This document shows positions 56,928 to 64,000 of a DNA stretch of 64,000 nt, one piece after another; the stretch's first letter is position 1; each line of letters begins with the position of its first letter. Origin of the DNA: Frateuria flava (lineage in GTDB: Bacteria > Pseudomonadota > Gammaproteobacteria > Xanthomonadales > Rhodanobacteraceae). The notes beneath the pieces are model-generated. The model saw nothing but the letters and a program-made list of their open reading frames with translations. It was not told the origin of the DNA and searched no databases. The position numbers and the translations under genes are program-made. The stretch is taken from positions 62,001 to 126,000 of the forward strand of contig NZ_JAGJRS010000014.1 of NCBI RefSeq assembly GCF_017837635.1. The letters are read 5' to 3'.

Positions 56928-56931
<4 letters not shown>
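55996..56931 (-). CDS. Conserved unknown protein upstream of recJ (often called phosphoglycerate mutase)
   Basis: 311 aa from the ATG encoding MSVELWLPALARFEP. No phosphoglycerate-mutase active-site motif (RHG or the alkaline phosphatase-like DS) is visible; I know the family only as Xanthomonadales recJ neighbours carrying that label. Notable features are the core LWLWGAGTLP and many Trp. It overlaps the ABC-F stop by 4 bp upstream and recJ by 4 bp downstream, so its dosage is tied to both. Confidence 0.75.
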
Positions 56932-58982
<2,051 letters not shown>

Positions 58983-59127
58983 CGGAGGGGAACGTGCACG
59001 GGCGACCCGCCATGATAGCCGGGCTTGGAATGCCTAGCCCATCGCAGACGCTGGCGATCGCCGTGGCGCCGCTCTCGCACATCTGCTACAACGGCGCCGC
59101 ACAGGACCTTTGCGAAAGAGGGGAATC

Positions 59128-59463
59128 ATGGTCAAGCTCACTGGCGGTCTGGCGATGCTCGCCGCGATCGCGTTCGGCGCGCCGATGGCCGCGCACGCGG
59201 GCGACAGCCTGCTGATCAACCGCGTACAGCAGGAACAGGGCATGAACCTGCCCACCCGCGGCATGACCATGGCGCAGGTCGAGAAGCGCTACGGCGCGCC
59301 CCAGCGCAAGCTGCAGCCGCGCGGCGGCGACAGCCAGAAGCACCCGGTGATCAACCGCTGGGACTACAAGACGTTCATCGTGTACTTCGAGCACAACCAC
59401 GTGATCCATTCGGTGCTCAACACCCCCGCCGGAAACAACCACCATCCCGCGACGGCGCAGTAA
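59128..59463 (+). CDS. Small exported protein, BamE/SmpA-like repeat
   Basis: 111 aa with a Sec signal (cleavage near AAHA-GDS). The mature part, LPTRGMTMAQVEKRYGAPQR, then INRWDYKTFIVYFEHNHVIHSVL, has the GMTxxQVxxxxGxP start and WxY...VYFE...V pattern of the SmpA/BamE fold. There is no lipobox. The ATG has AGAGGGGA upstream; the TTG at 59110 is not needed. A terminator follows at 59487-59519. Function unknown. Confidence 0.7.
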   Translation: MVKLTGGLAMLAAIAFGAPMAAHAGDSLLINRVQQEQGMNLPTRGMTMAQVEKRYGAPQRKLQPRGGDSQKHPVINRWDYKTFIVYFEHNHVIHSVLNTPAGNNHHPATAQ

Positions 59464-59486
59464 ACCGCCCGCGCTGCAGCACCGAG

Positions 59487-59519
59487 AACGGATCCCTGCC
59501 AAAGCGGGGGTCCGTTTTT
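59487..59519 (+). terminator. Intrinsic terminator after the small exported protein
   Basis: 10-bp stem AACGGATCCC/GGGGTCCGTT (one G-U pair) with a 10-nt loop and a following T-run. It lies 24 bp after the stop codon. Confidence 0.8.
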
Positions 59520-59592
59520 GTTTGCGGCTCATCGCCCCGTGTCGCCCGCTCGACTACACTTCGCCGTTTCCGAAACTTCAAGCGAGCGCGCG

Positions 59593-60630
59593 ATGACCTC
59601 CTCCCCCAACCTGCGCCTGCCGGCCGAGTGGGAACCGCAGGACGCGGTACTGATCGCCTGGCCGCATGAAGGCACCGACTGGGCCGAGCGCCTGGCCGGG
59701 GTGGAGACCACCTATACCGCGCTGGCCGCCGCGGTCACCCGTTTCCAGACGCTGGTCGTGATCGTCGCGGACGAGGGCGTGCGCACGGCCGCCGAACGTG
59801 CGCTGCGCGGCGCAGGCGTGGAACTGGAACGCATCCGGTTCGTGCAGCTTCCCTACGACGACACCTGGCTGCGCGACTCCGGCCCGATCACCCTGGTCTC
59901 CGCGCAGGGCTTCCAGCTCACCGATTTCCGCTTCACCGGCTGGGGCGGCAAGTTCGGCGCCGAGCAGGACGACGCGCTGGTCGCCGGCCTGGTCGCCGCC
60001 GGCGTCTTCGGACCGGCCGCGCACGAGCGCGTGGACTGGGCACTGGAGGGCGGCGGCATCGAAAGCGACGGCGGCAGCACCGTGCTGACTACCTGGCGCT
60101 GCCTGCACCAGCGCCACCCCGGGCAGTCGCGCGAGGCGATGGATGCCATCCTGCGCGAAAGCCTGCATGCGCCTCGCGTGCTGTGGCTGGAGCATGGCTA
60201 CCTGGAGGGCGACGACACCGACGCCCACATCGACACCCTCGCCCGCTTCGCGCCGGGCGAGCGCATCGTGTTCCAGGCCTGCGACGACCCGGCCGATCCG
60301 CACCACCAGGAGCTCGAGCGCATGGCGGCCGAGCTGGCCGCGCTGCGCACGCCCGAGGGCAAGCCGTATCGGCTCTCGCCACTGCCCTGGGCGCAGCCGA
60401 TCCTGGACGAAGGCCGCCGGCTGGCCGCCTCGTATGCCAATTACCTGGTGATAAACGGCGCGGTGCTCGTGCCTGCCTATGGCGACGCGTCCGATGACGA
60501 GGCCGCCCGCATCATCGGTGCCGCCTATCCCGGACGCGAAGTGGTGCAGGTGCCCTGCCGTCCGCTGATCTGGCAGAACGGCAGCCTGCACTGCATCACC
60601 ATGCAGCTGCCGGCCGGCCTGCTGGGCTGA
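59593..60630 (+). CDS. aguA: Agmatine deiminase
   Basis: 345-aa guanidino-group hydrolase converting agmatine to N-carbamoylputrescine. The family landmarks are present: WEPQDAVLIAWPHEGTDW at the start, DDTWLRDSGPI, WALEGGGIESDG and the catalytic Cys in GSLHCITMQ (about residue 334). The start is the ATG at 59593; the frame runs upstream into non-coding sequence. aguB follows after 88 bp, so the two steps from agmatine to putrescine are encoded together. Confidence 0.97.
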   Translation: MTSSPNLRLPAEWEPQDAVLIAWPHEGTDWAERLAGVETTYTALAAAVTRFQTLVVIVADEGVRTAAERALRGAGVELERIRFVQLPYDDTWLRDSGPITLVSAQGFQLTDFRFTGWGGKFGAEQDDALVAGLVAAGVFGPAAHERVDWALEGGGIESDGGSTVLTTWRCLHQRHPGQSREAMDAILRESLHAPRVLWLEHGYLEGDDTDAHIDTLARFAPGERIVFQACDDPADPHHQELERMAAELAALRTPEGKPYRLSPLPWAQPILDEGRRLAASYANYLVINGAVLVPAYGDASDDEAARIIGAAYPGREVVQVPCRPLIWQNGSLHCITMQLPAGLLG

Positions 60631-60718
60631 ACGCGCGCCGCCCGGCAACGGATTGGCGACAACCGCATCGCCCCGCTCCGTTAAACTGCCCGTCTCGACT
60701 CGAAGGCAAGAGACAGGC

Positions 60719-61609
60719 ATGACCGGCAAGACACTCAAGGTGGCGCTGCTGCAGGAAACCAACCGTGGCAGCCGCGACGCGAACCTCGACGCGATCGAGG
60801 CCGGGCTGCGCGAAGCCGCCGCGGCCGGTGCGCAGCTCGTGCTGTTGCAGGAGCTGCACAACGGGCCCTACTTCTGCCAGCGCGAGTGCGTCGACGAGTT
60901 CGAGCTGGCCGAGACCATTCCGGGTCCCGGGACCGAGCGCATCGGCAAACTGGCGGCGGAGCTCAAGCTCGTCGTGGTCGCCTCGATCTTCGAGAAGCGC
61001 GCCACGGGGCTCTACCACAACACCGCGGTGGTGTTCGATCGCTCGGCAGCGATCGCCGGCAGGTACCGCAAGATGCACATTCCCGATGATCCGGCGTTCT
61101 ACGAGAAGTTCTACTTCACGCCGGGCGACCTGGGTTTCGAGCCGATCGACACCTCGGTCGGCCGGCTGGGCGTGCTGGTGTGCTGGGACCAGTGGTATCC
61201 GGAAGCGGCGCGGCTGATGGCGCTGGCCGGGGCGCAGTTGCTGCTCTATCCCACCGCGATCGGCTGGGACCCGACCGACGAGCAGGCGGAAAAGGACCGC
61301 CAGCGCGAGGCGTGGGTGACGGTGCAACGTGGCCACGCCGTGGCCAACGGGTTGCCGCTGCTGGCCTGCAACCGCACCGGCTACGAGGCCGATCCGTCCG
61401 GCGTCGGCGCGGGCATCCGGTTCTGGGGCACCAGCTTCGTGGCTGGCCCGCAGGGCGAGTTTCTGGCGAAGGCCGGCACCGACGGGCGCGAGTTGCTGCT
61501 CGTCGACGTCGACTTGGAACGCAGCGAGCACGTGCGGCGGATCTGGCCGTTCCTGCGTGACCGGCGCATCGATGCCTACGGTGACCTGCTCAAGCGCTAT
61601 CGGGATTGA
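60719..61609 (+). CDS. aguB: N-carbamoylputrescine amidase
   Basis: 296-aa nitrilase-superfamily hydrolase releasing putrescine from the AguA product. The catalytic triad is Glu45 (LLQELHNGPYFC), Lys118 (YRKMHIPDD) and Cys155 (VCWDQWYPEA). DPSGVGAGIRFWGTSFVAGP is characteristic of the carbamoylputrescine branch. The chosen start, MTGKTLKVALLQE, excludes an N-terminal stretch that translates the intergenic region. Confidence 0.97.
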   Translation: MTGKTLKVALLQETNRGSRDANLDAIEAGLREAAAAGAQLVLLQELHNGPYFCQRECVDEFELAETIPGPGTERIGKLAAELKLVVVASIFEKRATGLYHNTAVVFDRSAAIAGRYRKMHIPDDPAFYEKFYFTPGDLGFEPIDTSVGRLGVLVCWDQWYPEAARLMALAGAQLLLYPTAIGWDPTDEQAEKDRQREAWVTVQRGHAVANGLPLLACNRTGYEADPSGVGAGIRFWGTSFVAGPQGEFLAKAGTDGRELLLVDVDLERSEHVRRIWPFLRDRRIDAYGDLLKRYRD

Positions 61610-61615
61610 AAACGA

Positions 61616-61669
61616 TGGGCGCAAGCCCACCCTGTGCAACACACCTGTAGGGCGGGCTTGCTGCCCACC
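61616..61669. repeat. Interspersed inverted repeat, GTGGGCTT family
   Basis: GGGCGCAAGCCCACCCTG and GTAGGGCGGGCTTGCTGCCC face each other between aguB and the TraB-family gene. It is related to the repeat at 6141-6199. Confidence 0.75.
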
Positions 61670-61689
61670 ACCCGCATCCCGGATACCGC

Positions 61690-62916
61690 ATGACCCTCCC
61701 TGATTCCGACGTCGCCCTGCCCGACCCGTTGCTCGACCAGCCCCTGGAGCGCGTCACCCGCGACGGCGTGGAATACGTGGTGCTGGGGACGGCGCACGTC
61801 TCGCGAGCGAGCGTGGCGGCGGTCGAGGCGCTGGTGGCCAACGAGCCCTTCGACGCCGTTGCGGTGGAGCTCTGCCCCAGCCGCGCCGAAGGCATGCGCA
61901 ATCCTGATGCCTTCAAGCAGATGGACCTGTTCCAGGTGATCCGCCAGGGCAAGGTCGGCATGGTGGCGGCCAGCTTGGTGCTGTCGTCCTTCCAGCAGCG
62001 GCTGGCCGCGCAGTACGGCATCCAGCCGGGCGCCGAGATGAAGGCCGCGATGGACGGTGCCGAGCGCGCCAGCCTGCCGGTCTGGCTGATCGATCGCGAG
62101 GTCGGCACCACGCTCAAGCGGGCCTGGCGCAGCGTCGGCACGTGGGCGCGCTTCGGCCTGCTTGGCGGACTGGTCGCCAGCGTGTTCGAGCGCGAGCAGG
62201 TCGACGAGAAGGAGATCGAGAAGCTCAAGGAGGGCGACCTGCTCGAAAGCGCCTTCGGCGAGTTCGCGCAGAACTCCGCGCCGCTCTACAACAGCCTGAT
62301 CGGCGAGCGCGACGAATACATGGCCGCACGCCTGCGCGAGCAGGCGCAGGGCGCGCCCGCCGTGCGCCGCGTGCTGGTGGTGATCGGTGCCGGCCACCTC
62401 AAAGGCCTGTGCGGACACCTGCGTGAGCAGCAGGAGCCACCGGCCGGGCGCATCGCCGAACTGGCTAGGCTGCCGCCCAAGGCGCGCTGGCCCAAGTGGC
62501 TGGCGCTGGGCCTGGTGCTGCTGGTGTTCGCGGCGATCGCGTACGCGTTCCACCGCAACCCGTCGCTGGGCGCGCTGGCGCTGCGCAACTGGGTGCTGTT
62601 CACCGGCGGCTGCGCCGCGCTGGGCGCGCTGGCGGCGGGCGGGCATCCGCTGAGCATCCTGGCGGCCTTCGTCGCCGCGCCGATCAAGCCGTTCCGGCCC
62701 GGCATTCCCGCCGGCGGAATCAGCGCCATGGCCGAGGCCTGGATCCGGCGCCCGCGCGTGGCGGACTTCGAGACGCTGCGCGACGACATCGCCGAGTGGA
62801 CCGGCTGGTGGAAGAACCGCGTGGCGCGGACGCTGCTCAACTTCATCCTGGTCAGCGCGGGCACGGTGATCGGCGAATACGCCGCCGGCATCCAGATCTT
62901 CAAGAGCCTGTTCTGA
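61690..62916 (+). CDS. TraB/PrgY-family membrane protein
   Basis: 408 aa. The soluble N-terminal two thirds hold the TraB signature VVLGTAHVSRASV (about residue 30), AVELCPSRAEGM, and later LVVIGAGHLKGL. Three or four membrane helices lie in the last 160 residues (LALGLVLLVFAAIAYAF, NWVLFTGGCAALGALA, and the final NFILVSAGTVIGEYAAG). Relatives in Gram-positives block peptide pheromone; the fold may be a peptidase. The role here is unknown. It follows aguB by 80 bp, probably without a shared function. Confidence 0.85.
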   Translation: MTLPDSDVALPDPLLDQPLERVTRDGVEYVVLGTAHVSRASVAAVEALVANEPFDAVAVELCPSRAEGMRNPDAFKQMDLFQVIRQGKVGMVAASLVLSSFQQRLAAQYGIQPGAEMKAAMDGAERASLPVWLIDREVGTTLKRAWRSVGTWARFGLLGGLVASVFEREQVDEKEIEKLKEGDLLESAFGEFAQNSAPLYNSLIGERDEYMAARLREQAQGAPAVRRVLVVIGAGHLKGLCGHLREQQEPPAGRIAELARLPPKARWPKWLALGLVLLVFAAIAYAFHRNPSLGALALRNWVLFTGGCAALGALAAGGHPLSILAAFVAAPIKPFRPGIPAGGISAMAEAWIRRPRVADFETLRDDIAEWTGWWKNRVARTLLNFILVSAGTVIGEYAAGIQIFKSLF

Positions 62917-62954
62917 AGGCCCGCTCCGGCGCCGGCCGGTCGCCTTGCCTGCGC

Positions 62955-62968
62955 CTGATTTGCATCAG
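62955..62968. promoter_or_regulatory. FNR/Anr-like site upstream of the cytochrome c pair
   Basis: CTGATTTGCATCAG is a 14-bp site with core TGAT-N4-ATCA. It lies about 57-61 bp upstream of the likely transcription start, a class I FNR position, and 15 bp upstream of the -35 box. Confidence 0.5.
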
Positions 62969-62982
62969 GGCAGTGCGTCAAG

Positions 62983-63012
62983 TTGTCCGTCGCGTCAAGC
63001 AGACACTATACT
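62983..63012 (+). promoter_or_regulatory. Sigma-70-like promoter of the cytochrome c pair
   Basis: -35 TTGTCC (62983-62988) and -10 TATACT (63007-63012), 18-bp spacer. Transcription would begin near 63019, 30 bp before the ATG. Confidence 0.55.
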
Positions 63013-63048
63013 TCCGCGACTTTGTACCCCAAGCGTGGGAATGACTCG

Positions 63049-63372
63049 ATGATTCGACTGCAACTGCTCGGCCTGACCGTGGCCGCAGCCCTCCTCGCCG
63101 CTGGCAACGCCCACGCCGCGGGCGACAAGGCCAACGGCCGCAAGCTGGTCTACACCTGCAACGGTTGCCACGGTATCGACGGCTACACCAATGCCTATCC
63201 GGACTATCCGGTGCCGAAGATCGCCGGGCAGAACGAGCAGTACATCATCAACGCGCTGCACGGCTACAAGACCGGCGACCGCACGCACCCGACCATGATG
63301 GCGCAGGCGCAGAGTCTGTCCGACCAGGACATCGACGACATCGCCGCCTATCTCTCCAGCCTCGCCAAGTAA
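63049..63372 (+). CDS. Periplasmic cytochrome c (c553/c4-like), first
   Basis: 107 aa with a signal peptide ending near AHAA. Haem site CNGCH (Cys37, Cys40, His41); the axial Met is probably in HPTMMAQ. The C-terminal LSDQDIDDIAAYLSSL is typical of small soluble cytochromes c. It probably carries electrons to an oxidase or reductase. The second cytochrome gene follows after 18 bp, and the pair resembles a split c4 dihaem cytochrome. Confidence 0.92.
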   Translation: MIRLQLLGLTVAAALLAAGNAHAAGDKANGRKLVYTCNGCHGIDGYTNAYPDYPVPKIAGQNEQYIINALHGYKTGDRTHPTMMAQAQSLSDQDIDDIAAYLSSLAK

Positions 63373-63390
63373 GTCTTGAAGGAATTCCGC

Positions 63391-63744
63391 ATGAAGCGTG
63401 CGCTTACCCTGCTCTTCTTCGGCGCCGTGCTGGCGTTGTCCTCCACGGCGCTGCTGGCCGAAGGCAACGTCGACAACGGCAAGACCAAGGCTGCCGCCTG
63501 CTTCGCCTGCCACGGCGCCGACGGCAACGCGATCGACCCGCAGTACCCGCGTCTCGCCGGCCAGTACAACGTGTACATCCAGGAAGCCCTGCACGAGTAC
63601 AAGGACGGCCGCCGCAACAACCCGATCATGAAGGGCTTCGTTGCCACCCTGTCCGACCAGGACATCGAAGACGTCGCCGCCTATTTCTCCAGCCTGCCGA
63701 CCAAGCTGCACACGCTGGACGGGCACATCCAGGGCGACAAGTAA
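63391..63744 (+). CDS. Periplasmic cytochrome c (c553/c4-like), second
   Basis: 117 aa with a signal peptide ending near LLAEG. Haem site CFACH (Cys37, Cys40, His41) and probable axial Met in NPIMKGF. It has the same layout as the first cytochrome (about 40% alike by eye), so tandem duplication is likely. The ATG at 63391 has AAGGA 7 bp upstream; the TTG at 63376 is not needed. A strong terminator follows. Confidence 0.93.
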   Translation: MKRALTLLFFGAVLALSSTALLAEGNVDNGKTKAAACFACHGADGNAIDPQYPRLAGQYNVYIQEALHEYKDGRRNNPIMKGFVATLSDQDIEDVAAYFSSLPTKLHTLDGHIQGDK

Positions 63745-63768
63745 GGCCCGCCTTCATCGGATAAAAGC

Positions 63769-63795
63769 AAAAGGCCCGCCTCGGCGGGCCTTTTT
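63769..63795. terminator. Intrinsic terminator after the cytochrome c pair
   Basis: 12-bp stem AAAAGGCCCGCC/GGCGGGCCTTTT with a minimal loop and a T5 run on the plus strand. It starts 25 bp after the stop codon. Confidence 0.9.
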
Positions 63796-63802
63796 CGTTT
63801 GC

Positions 63803-63840
63803 TCCCTCTCCCCTCCGGGGAGAGGGTTGGGGTGAGGGGT
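63803..63840. repeat. Solo copy of the CCCTCTCCCC repeat
   Basis: CCCTCTCCCCTCCGGGGAGAG, then GGTTGGGGTGAGGGG. It is the same arm as the pair inserted in the ABC-F gene. Here it is single, just after a terminator. Confidence 0.8.
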
Positions 63841-63883
63841 TCAAGGCTGGCCAAAAACCCTGTAGATACCGTCTTGCTCTCCC

Positions 63884-64000
63884 TCACGCAACCGCGTGCC
63901 GTGGATCGAACCGCGTCCCGTTGTGAACCACACCCCAGACCAGATGGAGGAGCTTTCGCATAGCGGCGCAGAGCGCCACGCGGGGGCTTTGCCGTTGGCC
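63884..64000 (-). CDS. IS110-family transposase, C-terminal fragment (runs off the window)
   Basis: 38 codons and a TGA, entering from the right edge. The reading SPRVALCAAMRKLLHLVWGVV then FDPRHA resembles the extreme C-terminus of IS110/IS1111-type DEDD transposases (MRKLLH...G...FDP). The 5' part is outside the window, so whether the element is complete is unknown. Confidence 0.7.
   Translation of the reverse strand, partial: GQRQSPRVALCAAMRKLLHLVWGVVHNGTRFDPRHAVA

Overview
The window is a high-GC, gene-dense chromosomal segment of a gammaproteobacterium, most likely in Xanthomonadales, perhaps Rhodanobacteraceae. The reasons are gene order (ndk-rlmN-pilF-rodZ-yfgM-bamB-der; guaB-guaA-tadA), a PsrA-type regulator next to fadN/fadA, and several interspersed palindromic repeat families typical of that order. 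The genus cannot be fixed from the sequence alone.

1-6.2 kb: 3' end of a hybrid sensor kinase, then guaB-guaA-tadA and folD on the minus strand. An unusual hairpin minisatellite with 52-bp terminal inverted repeats lies between folD and guaB. 6.2-13.8 kb: a GNAT acetyltransferase, then the minus-strand block ndk, rlmN, pilF, rodZ, yfgM, bamB, der, which lacks the usual ispG and hisS. 13.9-18.4 kb: psrA with two operators on its promoter, then beta-oxidation genes fadN and fadA. 18.6-23.7 kb: two paralogous one-domain secreted proteins sharing a conserved upstream leader, an M1 aminopeptidase and a YajG-like lipoprotein.

23.8-34.6 kb: a type I restriction-modification island (hsdM, hsdS, hsdR) with cargo nested inside it: an unknown protein, a PD-(D/E)XK/DUF5655-type protein, an MNT antitoxin with a HEPN toxin gene broken by two frameshifts, and an HTH/AbiEii-like pair. 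A leftover copy of the hsdR start lies before the HTH/AbiEii pair and suggests how that pair arrived. 34.9-42.3 kb: a signalling cluster with a KaiC-like double ATPase, a membrane histidine kinase and two hybrid histidine kinases. A second KaiC-like gene with its own response regulator is at 49.6-51.4 kb. No kaiA or kaiB was seen.

42.5-53.6 kb: a CoA-transferase, a flavodoxin-like protein, an MDR reductase, a CPBP-family membrane protein with altered catalytic residues, an SDR, a Tat-exported tyrosinase, and asnB. asnB is preceded by what looks like a classical transcription attenuator: a leader ORF with three consecutive Asn codons followed by a terminator. 53.7-64 kb: a STAS-like protein, the ABC-F/PGM-like/recJ operon (the ABC-F gene carries an in-frame palindromic repeat insertion), a small exported protein, the agmatine pathway aguA-aguB, a TraB-family protein, and two small cytochromes c behind an FNR-like site. 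The right edge cuts the 3' end of an IS110-type transposase.
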